DNA of 64,000 bases from Gamarada debralockiae. Its lineage: Eukaryota > Ascomycota > Leotiomycetes > Helotiales > Hyphodiscaceae. The notes under the pieces are model-generated. The model did no database searches and was not told where the DNA came from. It saw only the letters and a program-made list of their open reading frames with translations. Positions 23,144 to 33,956 of this stretch are shown here, in pieces (position 1 is the first letter of the stretch; the number at the start of each line of letters is the position of its first letter). The DNA is taken from NCBI GenBank assembly GCA_002803225.1, contig NXFV01001603.1, positions 1-64,000 of the forward strand, read 5' to 3'. Made by a program: the position numbers and the translations under genes.

Positions 23144-25649
23144 ATGTTCCTGAGCACCGTCAAAGAAGGTCGTAGCAAGACTGTCTTCGTCAGTGTGACA
23201 ATAACCTTTATCTTCGCCAGCATTTTCGTCGCCGCTCGTCTTGTCACTCGGGTCTGCATCGTCAAGAATCGCGGCTGGGATAACCACTGTATTGTTCTAG
23301 CATGGGTGAGTGAGCTTCCAACCCAATGCCCAAGTCTGAGACTCGAACAGCGTCTGATGTATATCCTAAAAGATCTTCGCCTTTGGCATGTCCTTTGCCG
23401 TCGACTTCGGCACAACCAAGGGCCTGGGCCTCCATGATGTGGACATCCCCACTGCCTGGGATACGCCAATGCTGGTGGCCGAGTACGTGGCTATCGTTCT
23501 CTTTAACCCAGCACTGATGGCTACTAAGACTTCTATCCTACTCCTTTACCTCCACCTTACTCGGGACCAGAAGAAGTTCCTCCACATCGCGTCTTACGTG
23601 ACGCTCGCCGTCGTCAATGTTGGAGGGGTCGCACTCACCTTCGTAACAGCCTTCCAATGCCGCCCCGTGCAAGCCGCGTACAATATCGCTATCGCGAACC
23701 CTATCTGTATCTCCATCGAGACCATCTACCTAGCCTCAGCGCCCGTCAACATCGCCACCGACCTCGCCATCCTCGTCCTCCCCATCCCCATCCTCACGGC
23801 CTTACTCCTGCCACGGCGGCAAAAGACTATCCTAGTCCTTACCTTCCTGTTAGGCGCCTTCGTCACCGCCGTCGACGTCGTGCGGATCTGTTTTATGCAG
23901 CTAGCTGCCACCAGCGACGACATGCTACCCAGGCTTAATCTGACGAGCCTAGATTTCTCCTACAATGCTGGCATGGCCCTGATGTGGTCGACCGTCGAGG
24001 TCAACGTGGGCATTATCTGCGCCTGCATTCCCACCCTAAGGCCGTTGGTCAAGCGGCTCGTCCCAGAAATGGTTTCGGAGCGTGCTCATAGCAGCGAGTT
24101 GGTAGAGGTCTCTTACTCGTCGCAAGGTGTAACTTCCCTTAATTCTCGCAAAAGCAAGATGCTTCAGCCGAGATCACCAACGGAAGCGTCTACCGCCGCC
24201 GCAGCAGATCTGCAATTGATATACTCGGAACAACCAGCCGAAGAGCAACAGCAGCAGCAGCAGATGAACAGGGAGCCTAGGATGGTGCTGGAGCAGAAAC
24301 GACCGCCTACCCAACAGACCGAACACTCCGTCCTTTTTGGATTCATCCACATGGAAGAACAACCCAAGTCCATGCTGGACGTAGAGGGCTTAGAGTCCTT
24401 CAAATACTGGGCCTTGATCGCCGGACTCCTCTTCTTCGTGGGATTCGCCTATGGCATGCTCATCTCCATAAGCAGCGAGATATTCACCGTAGTGAATGAA
24501 GCCCAGGCCATAGGCATCTCATCAGCCATCTACGGCGGCTCTGCCATTGGGCCCATCTTGGGGCAATGGATTCTGCGCCGCGTGGGATTCAAAGCCACGT
24601 TTGTAACCTCCTTGGGCATATCCTGCGCTGGAACTCTCATGTTTTGGCCGTCTGGAGCCTTACATTCCTATGTCGGCTTCGTCGTCTCCAGCGTCGTCGT
24701 CGGCTTCGGTTTGGGCTTGTTAGACCTCACCTCGAACGCATTTTTCATGCTCTGTGGTCCACCCCGATACGCTGAATTCAGGTTACTCTTGGGGCAAAGC
24801 GTCGAAGCCGTCGCTGCGGCAATGAGCGTCCTACTTTCGGTGAAAGTCATCTCTGTGGACGTGATCGACTCTCGCAGCTTGATTATCGTCCAGTGGGCTT
24901 ACCTAGCCATCGCCGTTCTCACCGTCTTCCTCGGGCTCTTCTTCCACTACATTCCATTGCCTGAAGCAACTGATCCGGAGCTGAAAAACCAACTTGACAG
25001 ACTGAGGATCGACCCTTCGCAGAAATACTGCAATGGCTTCCCGGTGAATTTCACATCCTTGGCCATAGCAGCTCTATCAGCCTTCTGTACAGGCGGTGGC
25101 TTGATCTGCATCCGTATCTTCAGCAGCGACCTTTTCACCAACATCTCCACCAAGACCAGCACCTCGCTGCCCCTTGGACTCTCCGATTTCAGCATCATCC
25201 TAACAGCCATCTACGCCATTAGTCAAGCTCTATTCGCGGTCCTCACGCTCTTCATCTCCCCGCGCATCCTCCTCCTCTTTGCCTACGTAGGCTGCATCGC
25301 TTTCTCTGCGCTTCTCACAGCCTTCGACTTCCCCTCCGTTAGCGGCGTCGAATCTTTAGCCCTCGTCTTCGCTATACTCGGGGGCTCTATTCCGTCTCTG
25401 ATCTTCGCTATCGGGATGCGCGGCCTCGGAAGGTGGACGAAAATCGCTGCCTGCGTGCTTGAGAGCGCGACTGACTTTGGTGCTTGCGTTGCGCCTTTTA
25501 TCATGTTAGGTGTGCTAAGGGCGGATGGCCGGTATTCGTTTGGTGTTGTTGTTGCCTTCTTTGTTGCTGGGTGTGTTTACCCCCTTTACCTTAACTTGTT
25601 TCGTGCTGCGAGACACTTGGTCGATGCTAGATCTTACGAGCTGTTGTGA
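23144..25649 (+). CDS. Fungal rhodopsin-domain/MFS transporter fusion
   Basis: Two exons, 23144-23305 and 23373-25649, with a 67-nt GT-AG intron in phase 0; 812 aa. Residues 1-250 form a seven-helix fungal 'rhodopsin-like' integral membrane domain with the usual GTTKGLGLHD loop, a Cys-containing segment (FQCRPVQAAY) and IPTLRPLVKRL after the last helix. Residues 255-340 are a cytosolic linker with a short poly-Gln tract. Residues 345-812 are a 10-12 helix MFS domain of the fucose-permease-like group: YGGSAIGPILGQWILRRVGF and ALCGPP-type motif MLCGPPRYAE. Both halves lie in one uninterrupted 2.3-kb exon, so the fusion is not a splicing guess. Plasma or vacuolar membrane location and cargo are unknown. 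The PFAM-type rhodopsin-like domain is generally not a light-sensing opsin; I see no retinal-Lys evidence. Confidence 0.85.
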
Positions 25650-25959
25650 ACATGATTTCTTTATTCTCACTTAGAATTCAACCCTCAACATTCTGGTCGT
25701 TGTATGTTAGGTATCAACTACAAGTGGCTCTCACCAGAAATCCAACCACTATAAAAGGCTGGATTCCTCTGGCTCGGGTTACTACGAGACCTCGAAATCA
25801 AAATCAGGTGGAAACTCATTGATAACCGATCAGGCTCTTTTGAAGTGAGTTGGTGTCCATATATATGGTAAACATTCTTGGTAAACTTCGACCATTTCTC
25901 TTTGCTATCCAACGCCGTGAAGCTAAATTCATGTATCGGGTGGCACTAGCTGTAAATAT

Positions 25960-27134
25960 GTCAAGGATCTCGCAGCCTCTGTACTTGCTCGACTGGCCAC
26001 CATATCCACCGACGATGTTCTTCAGTCAGCGAAAGACAAATCTGAGTCATCAACTGAGTACTCCAGCCTTCACCCCACCAATTTGAGTTCATCTGATGAA
26101 GAAGCACACAGAAGAATGCAAATATGGAGAGTCATTCTTATGTCTGATCTTTTAGCAGAAGTAGATACTCCTCTGAGACGCGATAGATCCAAATGAAGGC
26201 ATCTGTAGGCCCATAGATGTACTGGTAATAGGAGAAAGCTGGAAATTATTTACGGAGCTCTGCGGTCATCGTCTCGGAACATCAATTCGATGCATGTATC
26301 AGAGTAGAAGATACAATTCCCATTCGAATTTCGACCAGGAGTGGACCACAAGGGGATCATCGATCCTTTTGACCATCCCATCCCGGATGCGAAGTATATC
26401 CGAATAGACAAGCCTGCACACCCAAACCAAAACCGACGGGTAGCTGGAAACGATTTCCGAGAGAATGATCTCGTTATTCCTTCTGGGGATACCATCAGAC
26501 CCCATCACGTATTGGCTTCTGCAGCATTGGGATCAGGGAGGCCGTTGTGACGCGTGGCGATATTATCAACGGGCTCGGAATTAGTCTCTCGCGAGAATCT
26601 TGTCGAGCATGGCAATCATATCCGAGATAGTAGTGGACCCTATATTGAAATAGTCCTGCCTGGAATGGGGTGGAAGTGACCAACATTGGCATCGTCGGCG
26701 ATGCTGTGAAAGTTTTTGAAGCACTGATGTCAAAAGGATTGAGGGAAATTCCGTTTGATGCAATCATCACTACATGCACGGTGTCAACAGGGAAATTCGA
26801 TTTCATAAGAGAAGGCCTGGAAAATTTGGGAGCAAATGTGTGATTCCACAAAATGGCAATCCAGCCAGGACATCCAGTGTTCTTTGCCACGATCCCAGAT
26901 AAATCCCGGAAGCAGGCGAACGGAATCGGAAACATCGATCCATCAATGCCGGCGCATCGATCAGAAACCCCCTTTTTCGGCCTCCCAGGCAATGCAATGG
27001 CCTCAGTACTATGCCTTCGATTCCTCGTAATACCCTATCTCCGAGCCCTACACTCCCTTGACCAGACTGAATCCTCAGAGGCCTCAGAACCAGCAGTCTT
27101 GAGGAGCTCCCGAGCGTATCATCAAATGCGATGA
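25960..27134 (+). pseudogene. MoeA-type molybdopterin molybdenumtransferase pseudogene
   Basis: Fragments follow the MoeA/gephyrin E-domain order: KYIRIDKPAHPNQNRRVAG and DLVIPSGDTIRPHHVL (26390-26520); RVAILSTGSELVSREN (26551-26600) after an in-frame TGA; then, after a one-base frame change near 26670, VTNIGIVGDAVKVFEALMS and DAIITTCTVSTGKFDFI; a TGA at 26841-26843; FHKMAIQPGHPVFFATIP; and ETPFFGLPGNAMASVLCLRF. MoeA inserts molybdate into molybdopterin. Two TGA codons at sites compatible with Arg (CGA) and one or more frameshifts make it nonfunctional. The first part (25960-26200) is open for about 80 codons but I cannot assign it securely. A working copy of this activity must be elsewhere if the fungus uses molybdoenzymes. 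Confidence 0.82.
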
Positions 27135-27373
27135 ACATGTGGAGCCCTGCTCAGCAGGTTTCAATAAACCCCCATATCTGCAAGCATTCTGGCATGGAAA
27201 ACGGGTTCCGGAACGAGGTAAAGCGAGCATTTCTGCTGAACAAGGATCCAATAAGATAAAGCCGTAGTTAGATGCGAATTATTAGGTTGGTGTTCCTGCT
27301 GGGAGTGGTGTTGCTGAACCAGGAGATATCGTCCAAACTTTTGAAATGTATCCAGACTCTCTAGAGACATAAA

Positions 27374-28063
27374 TCAACGACCGCCTCTTGAAACAATGAC
27401 CTTCATAGCCGCTTCCCACTCCTCCTTCGTATTAGTGCCAGTGATCCACTCCTGTCGCAACGGACTGACCATCTTGCCTCCAACCTGATTTATAACACCA
27501 TTCAGCCCATTCAGCCTGTTCTCAACATTCTCCTTCAACTTTGACAGAGCTTCTGGACCCCAAATTGCGATTAATGGTTCAGCGAAGCCACTGCCATTCA
27601 GGAAACACGTGACAGGAGCTTCGTATTCCAGGACAAGCTGCTGCAAAGCAGTTGGTGGCAAAAGAGGATAATCACATCCTAACAACATCCAAGTTGCTTG
27701 AGGATACAATGAATGGGCAGCGAGGAGGCCGGCAGCAGGTCCAATATCCTCCCCTTGAGCATCGAGAATGGGTTCCAACGCGGGACTCGAAACATGGCCG
27801 TGATCGTCGACTTTAGGCTCTGCTGCTGGCGAAGAAGCTTGATCGAGCTTGAATTGGATGGCTTGAACTTGTGCCTCGTCATGAAGAGAAATATATATCG
27901 TGGGGGCAGTTGGAACTGCGCTATGAAGCGTGTCGAGAGCGTGTTCGAATGAATACGAGCCATCGGGGAATTGGAGGAGCTCTTTACGTGTTCCCATTCG
28001 AGACGATTGCCCACCGAGGAGAAGCAAAGGCTTAAATATCGGATCAGGGGGTTCCGCATCCAT
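27374..28063 (-). CDS. mobA-like: MobA-like molybdenum cofactor guanylyltransferase
   Basis: Single-exon gene, 229 aa, intact from ATG 28063 to TGA or equivalent at 27374. Nucleotidyltransferase signature LLLLGGQSSRMGTRKELLQF at about 14-32 (GTP-binding glycine/arginine loop with the essential Lys), EDIGPAAGLLAA at about 105-116, LLGCDYPLL at 127-135 (metal-binding Asp), EPLIAIW, and C-terminal NTKEEWEAA. This is the MobA order. MobA couples GMP to molybdopterin to make the guanine dinucleotide form used by bacterial-type DMSO-reductase enzymes. Fungal nitrate reductase, sulfite oxidase and xanthine dehydrogenase do not need it, so the gene makes sense only with the neighbouring molybdoenzyme, now a relic. 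No intron and prokaryote-like content are compatible with horizontal origin, but I have not tested that. Related nucleotidyltransferases (MocA-like) are an alternative. Confidence 0.8.
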   Translation of the reverse strand: MDAEPPDPIFKPLLLLGGQSSRMGTRKELLQFPDGSYSFEHALDTLHSAVPTAPTIYISLHDEAQVQAIQFKLDQASSPAAEPKVDDHGHVSSPALEPILDAQGEDIGPAAGLLAAHSLYPQATWMLLGCDYPLLPPTALQQLVLEYEAPVTCFLNGSGFAEPLIAIWGPEALSKLKENVENRLNGLNGVINQVGGKMVSPLRQEWITGTNTKEEWEAAMKVIVSRGGR

Positions 28064-28570
28064 TTTTGCTTGATTATTGTTTCTCGATTCGATGTTGTTA
28101 TTTGTATCAAGTTCGGAAATGAGGAGTAGCGTTCACAAAACACCTACGGTTGATCAGGTGACCAGAGCTGGGGCATCACCATCGGAACTTAGTCCGCATC
28201 AACTCGACTGTATTGGTTGACGATCCTCTTAAAAGCCTTGGCGCAAAACTCTCGGGTAGAAGAAAGGGTTCACCCGTCAACCACTCAAAACTGTCAACCG
28301 CCCACCCCCACCCCAAATTTTGATCGATTTTTGAAAGTCTTTAGAAAATTCTAAAATCTCCATAGATTATGAAGAATAATTCGAATAACATGAATATCTT
28401 ATTAGTTTTCAGAATTTGTAGTGTTGTTGCGCCTAAATCGCATTTTGGGTGGTTGAGCGTTGTGAGCGAGCGAATCCTTCTGAGTTGAACAATGTCTCGA
28501 AGACTGGTTGACGTTCTTCTTCGCCTTAGTTGAGCACCACGCAAAGCCGTGCTGCGAATCGTCTTTCCCT
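28064..28570. other. Intergenic, no supported gene
   Basis: Promoter of the mobA-like gene and a transition into the A/T-rich tract. No recognisable coding signal. Confidence 0.45.
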
Positions 28571-28595
28571 CCCGTTTACTACAAACTCGTCTTCG

Positions 28596-29560
28596 TACAA
28601 TAGAGCCCGTATACAATTACAATCCTTTACCTACGCCAGACTCTGTTCAGCTCTTCACGCTACTACCCAGCATCCGTGATACTACTATTGAGGGCAACCT
28701 GACAACAACTTTTCTTTCTAACACAACCGGGATGACGCTAGAGTTCAGAGCACTTTCATACACTTAGGCCAATCTATTAATAAGGGAAATTCATTTCACA
28801 AGCCTCACGGCGTTGTCGATCATTACATTTTATGTGACGAGAGCAGTATAAAGGTCATGGAAAATCTTCACGACGCACTATGGTAGCTACGTGAACTGAG
28901 AGAGTCTTCGCTACTCTGGGATTGACGCAGGCTATATCAACTAAGAAGATGTTGATTTAAAAAAAAACCATCAGCTCGAATTGATGTCACGTATATATTC
29001 AGGTGCTTTATTGGTAATCATATGGCTTAGTAAGGAAGACTCAATAACCTATAAAGCTATTCAAGCTATTGAGAAAAACAAAGATAGTGTGATGGGGCGG
29101 ATGCAGGCAGTAAAGCTACACCAAAAAAGTACACCCACAGACTCTTGTGCTTTCTACATTGCAGGAATGGGTAACTCACTAAGAACTGAACGGCAACTGA
29201 TTCATCTGGAGGAAATGGGTCAAATGTATGAATTGTAGTTGTTGAATAACTAAGAGGGTTGGGTGCGGGAGAGGATAAATACGCAGTGAAATGCGCAAAT
29301 TCCCCTGCAAAACTAGCCCACCTACTTGGCCCCACGACAATAGCGTTATTATGAACTCGATATTGTTCTTAGGGCCTCATTCCACAAAAAGGAACTAGCT
29401 TGATTCTATGACTAATCTAGAACGGGAAGCTATAGCAAACTTTCTTCTACGAACGTGGTTTAGTAGATTATAGACGCTCTAAGAAGTTCTATTGCCTGTA
29501 AGAACGATATCTCTCCGTGGTTCTCGAGGAGTAGATATAAGCCTCACGGCAATGTTCGCT
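28596..29560 (+). pseudogene. HET-domain (heterokaryon incompatibility) relic
   Basis: Ordered fragments of a HET domain: YNPLPTPDSVQLFTLLPSI and EFRALSYT followed by a stop; after several stops LWIDAICINQ-like residues appear as IDAGYIN and EDVDLK; then ELMSRIYSGALLVIIWLSKE (28981-29043); and, downstream of an unrelated-looking insert, FLLRTWFSRL-TL-EVLL with two TAG stops (about 29440-29490), matching the WFRRVWVLQEV motif. HET proteins trigger cell death after fusion of unlike hyphae. Many stops at TAG/TAA in an A/T-rich tract suggest RIP-type decay. Confidence 0.68.
29085..29300 (+). repeat. Inverted repeat, left arm
   Basis: This arm, inside the HET relic, is matched in reverse complement by 29970-30180. 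Shared blocks include GCAGGCAGTAAAGCTACACC, ATGGGTAACTCACTAAGAAC and GCGGGAGAGGATAAATAC. The left arm is the less mutated, more G/C-rich copy. Confidence 0.85.
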
Positions 29561-29969
29561 AGAAAAATGTTACGAAACAATTAGAACAAGCGAATTATTT
29601 GCGAGAGCACGAGGCCTTCTAGTGTCGAGTTCGCGATCCGTCGACTTGGCGCGGCCGCTATTAACGCAGCTTTGCCACCGAGGTGATTCTTGCTTATATG
29701 AAACCTCTCAGCTCGTTACGTAGACGGAAATCTCAATGTAAATCGCACTACTCAAACGTAACCTACTTGGATGAATCTCACTGATGTCTGGGAGCTGGCT
29801 AATTGTTGCACACTATTTTCTTTGAGGCAGGTGCCGTGCTAGCGTCGATGATCCTATACGAATGATAACAGGGCATATAGCCGGACGCTTTATTACTCTT
29901 ACTTATCTAGAGCTACTTTACTACTAAGGCTAGACTATATCATCTCTCTGAATGGAAATTTGTTTCGGA

Positions 29970-30180
29970 TGTATTTTTACTATGTATTTATCCTCTCCCG
30001 CACTTAACCCTCTTAGTTAAAAAAATACAACTATAATTTATATATTTAATCCATTACCTCGAGATCAATTAGTTGCTGTTCAGTTCTTAGTGAGTTACCC
30101 ATTTCTATAATATAGGCAGTATATAAGTCTTGGGTGTACTTTTTGGTGTAGCTTTACTGCCTGCATTCACCCTATTACAG
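29970..30180 (-). repeat. Inverted repeat, right arm, RIP-like divergence
   Basis: Reverse-complement copy of 29085-29300 separated by about 670 bp. In the left arm's orientation nearly all differences are G to A (ACGGC/ACAGC, CTGATT/CTAATT, ATGTATGAATTG/ATATATAAATTA, GGTTGGGTG/GGTTAAGTG). That bias is what repeat-induced point mutation leaves when C to T occurs on the other strand. Confidence 0.85.
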
Positions 30181-30293
30181 TATAATAAAAGAGAGGACTA
30201 CTCCTATATTTCTTCTTATATCCTTCTTTCCCTTTATTTAAACTATTCGGTCCCTACTTTATAGTTACGTATTCGCTAGAGACCGTTAATAAA

Positions 30294-30723
30294 TGTAATA
30301 GGAGTACAAGTAGGAGACGTATTTACTGAGCTAGGGCTCAGCATTTAGCGCCGAACAGTAGAGAAGCCCTGAAGAGACTAGGGAAGGACCGAACAGAAGG
30401 GGCCATAAAGTACAGAGTGACCCAGGAGCTGGACCTCAGCCACCTCCGAAGGAATCAGAAAACGGCCATACGAGCTTATACGAAGCCAGCTACTAGTATA
30501 GCTAGTACAGGGAGCCAGTGGCTAGGGATGGAGTATGCGTAAGGACTGCTGACCCTACTTAAAGGAAGACAAGCTTGAATTTATTATTCACAAGTACATA
30601 GGTACTACAGAACCTCTTTTCAACTACTACGAATACAACCACTATTGTCTCTTTTCCCTATTGCTACTTCTCTGATATACTGTGATCCCTCCTGTTGCCC
30701 TCCAGCTACCTGCAGCTGTGACA
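30294..30723. mobile_element. Solo LTR candidate, about 430 bp
   Basis: The segment begins TGTAATAGGAG and ends GCAGCTGTGACA, giving TG...CA termini. It is flanked by ATAAA upstream and TTAAA downstream, a possible 5-bp target duplication with one mismatch. It is more G/C-rich than its surroundings and contains a TATT-rich stretch near 30580 that could be the polyadenylation zone. No retrotransposon frames or second LTR are next to it. Orientation and family unknown. Confidence 0.45.
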
Positions 30724-32079
30724 TTAAACCTATACCGATATCGGCCGGTCGATTAGTCTACTAACACTAGATATACTAATGCTCTAAAGATGAACTTTCT
30801 ATTTTAGGAATGCCGCTTTTAATCCCAATCTCGAGTTACAGATGATATTTGTTATCTTTATCCGTCTTCACTTCTACTTCTCTGTCTCTTTATTCAATAA
30901 ATAAATAACTCTAAGATGATGTATAAAGGAAATTTCTGGAACCGTGGTTCGGGAAACTCCGCAAAAACTATAAGCCAAACCTGCATCTGGAAATAGCTTT
31001 CTCGAACCCGATCCCAGACCTAAACGCCTCCGATAATGATTGATAGGTCACCCCTTATAAGCTTATGATATGATGCCAGCTTAGCAAGAGTATGTATATT
31101 ATGGAGAGTAGGGCAACTATTACCTTAATAAGATCACTTGATAAACGCGGCAAAGTCAGGCGCCAAGCTTATGATTAGAAGTAGAAGTATGATTGATTTA
31201 GAGCCTTCTAGAGCCATGACACTAGCAATGGTGAAGCATTTCTAGATCAAAATAAATCCACTGAATTCTAAGGTTTTTGCTAATGCTTCTTTAGGAAGGC
31301 AACTTCGTTAATGGCACAGACTGGTATTCTATTCGGTTGAAGTAACATATCCTGCTTCGAACGTACACAATGAGTTGCAATTACTTTTTTCCCTTGAGGA
31401 TCTGAATACCGGAGATACGCCGGATGGGGCATCCAATATAACTATTGGGCTTGATTCTTTTTCAATAAGCTTAACTGGCAATTCATTTATTTGATCGTTG
31501 ATAGGTTAATGGCTCGGAAAGCAATGACACGATCTGGTTTGGAGATTGGAATCATCTCATGCTAAGGAATTTTTTGATTCGAATTTCTTTTATATCTAGT
31601 AAGCGAGTTCACTGTAATTGAATATGAATCCGAGACGAAAGTGGGGTGTCGTGTCTACTGTGCTGTCAAAGCGAGCCCAACTTAAAGGGTTACACAAGAA
31701 ATGGAAAAGGCAGGGAAAATCCCAAAGGAAGGCGCAGACAGCCTTCCAGCAAAATCAAAATCACGTATTGCGATTAGATGCTCTTGTTCGTCTGAATAAT
31801 GTATTGAAGCGAAATCTGTGAGGTATCGTTGTAGATTAGTGTAGGAATGGGCTCTAGAATACTTGGGCAGATGGAAACCTTTCACTTAAAGCTATTGGGG
31901 AAGACCAATCGTCCCCCGACCTTTGAACATCGAGCAATCTAGTAGGTTATCCTTTGGTGGGTCTGTTATTGGAACTTCCTAGAAATCGAAGAGAACAAAT
32001 AAATCGCAACATGACTTCAGATTGCGACTTTTCATCTAGCATCATCTACATATAACAAGCTGTCCATTTTGTAACTAAT
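30724..32079. other. A/T-rich intergenic, no supported gene
   Basis: About 1.35 kb, with short frames only, for example 31618-31821. Probably decayed repeat sequence; I cannot assign it. Confidence 0.45.
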
Positions 32080-33369
32080 CTAACCTATGTAATTGGTCCA
32101 CTGAGGTTTGACCGTCCCCGCCGGATCGTAATGCACAATGTACCAGTACGCCGAAAAATAAAAGACCCTGCAGAAGAAATCAAAAGCCAGCACGTTCGGC
32201 CACCTTGTCTTTCCAGGTCCACCTCCGTGTCCAGGTACAACTCTAATTCGAAGTCCACCTCTATTTCCAACTTCACCTCTATTGCCAGGTTCTCCTCTAC
32301 TTCCCGGCTCACAGAATAACACCCATTTCTTGGTCAGCGAGAAGAAATATAGCATCCATGAGAAACACGAAATGATAACAGAAACCATGAAATACAACGA
32401 ACTGAAACGATGGTCCTGTATATTAGCTGAAATAATATGGGTTACAATTATAAAAAGCAAGAGGATTCCCATATAGTAGTCAGGTAATGGCTCTTTCGCG
32501 TCGATTTTGGGACCGATTAGCAAGAACGTAAACCGCACACCGATGAACCACCATCTGAGTATCAAGACCGGATCGGGAGGTATCCCTTTCATGTCGACCG
32601 TCGCAAGAATACCAAGCTGGAGAAAAATCGCAGCCCAACCGAAAACCGTCTCCCAAGGTACTATCTAGTACTCCTCCAGCCGCCTCAGCGCATCGATTTC
32701 GGCGGGTTCCAACTTTGCGTCGTCTTCGGCCCATGCCAGCCAGAACGTCACTTCCACCACGAAGAAAGACGAGAAGTAGAAGCAAGCCCATAATTGCGTC
32801 CATAGAATTCCGGAGCAAACTATCAGCTTGGGTAATTGTGTGACCACCCCTACTGCAACGGGCAGGTATAGGAGATAAGCATTGTACTCTGGGGACAGAA
32901 GTCGCCTAGGCCTAGGCTCTTCATTGACGGCCTCTCCAGGCCTGGGCTTTTTGTCGACGAGACCGCGTGCGGTTCGGATCTCTTTAGCCGCCTGTCTGAG
33001 TGAATGTCCATGGCAATACTTATAGATTAGGGACCGAATGAGGATGAAAGCAGTGTCCGTGGCGCAAACGATCGGCGAGCTGCGGAGATAGATTCGCAGA
33101 GAAGCATCGAAGCCGCAGGTTTTCCCTGTAGGCTCACGGGGCTGTAACATCGAGTTATGGCAATAGGCAATAGGCCATAGTACGCGCTTTGCCAGGAGAC
33201 TTCGTTGGCCGATGCCATTAGGGGGAAGGTTTAGCGATTTCGTCCCGCTTGGAAACAAATACTTGTGTAAGAATGCTTTGGACGAAAAGGTATTGATTGA
33301 ACGATGCTTTGCGGCGAGTACGGAGGTATGGGGATGAAACTACAAGCCCACGATGGACAGTGTCGACAT
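32080..33369 (-). pseudogene. Multi-pass membrane protein gene with in-frame stops
   Basis: One frame runs from ATG 33369 to a stop at 32080 with two TAG codons, at 33342-33340 and 32667-32665. The encoded product would be about 430 aa with several hydrophobic segments, such as YLLYLPVAVGVV, LWACFYFSSFFVVEVTFWLA, WAAIFLQLGIL, WFIGVRFTFLLIG and MGILLLFIIVTHII, plus a Gly/Arg-rich loop near the C-terminus. Sense resumes in the same frame right after the second TAG (IVPWETVFGW), which rules out a frameshift and leaves no room for an intron with good signals. The first TAG could instead be an acceptor of an unseen upstream intron. Family unknown. Either a recent nonsense allele or readthrough. 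Confidence 0.6.
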
Positions 33370-33956
33370 TGTCGAAAGGCTGTAGAGGTCTCTCTACTGT
33401 TAGATTAAACTAATGCAGGGTGACGGACTTGCCTAACTCAGCTGAAATACTTGCGGATTGGGAAAGCGTTGAAGGAACCCATGCTGAACAATGAACAATA
33501 TGGTCTGCGCTTATGCACGTCTTTATCTTCAACATGAAAGATTTCCAAGAAATCCAACGCTTCATAAATAATCAGGACCCAACCAGGATCTCATACAATA
33601 TTTGACTACTATTACTTGTACTCATTTATTTTACTAATAATGCTAGTCGCTTTTTCAGTACCCTGAAATGTTCAGAGTGAATTTGCCGTTTGAATATTGC
33701 GCTACTCGACTGACATGACCGACTCATCTGGTACAGAAAAAAAGACAATTTTTTCTCATTCAGTCATCCTACTATACTTCACTCGTGAATTCTAATAACT
33801 TCAAGTTATAAAGATTTCCTGGTTAAACGCACATTTCCAAACTGCGTTGAACATTACCCGGGGTATGTGCTCCACTTTATAAACTATAAACCATCATTAT
33901 TGTGGTGTAAATATATCACAGATGCAGAAAAGTTTATAGAGGCGCCTGGCCAGAAG

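Noticed and set aside
23726..25504. Several antisense frames of 60-90 codons
   Set aside because: All lie opposite the rhodopsin-MFS gene and have no motifs.
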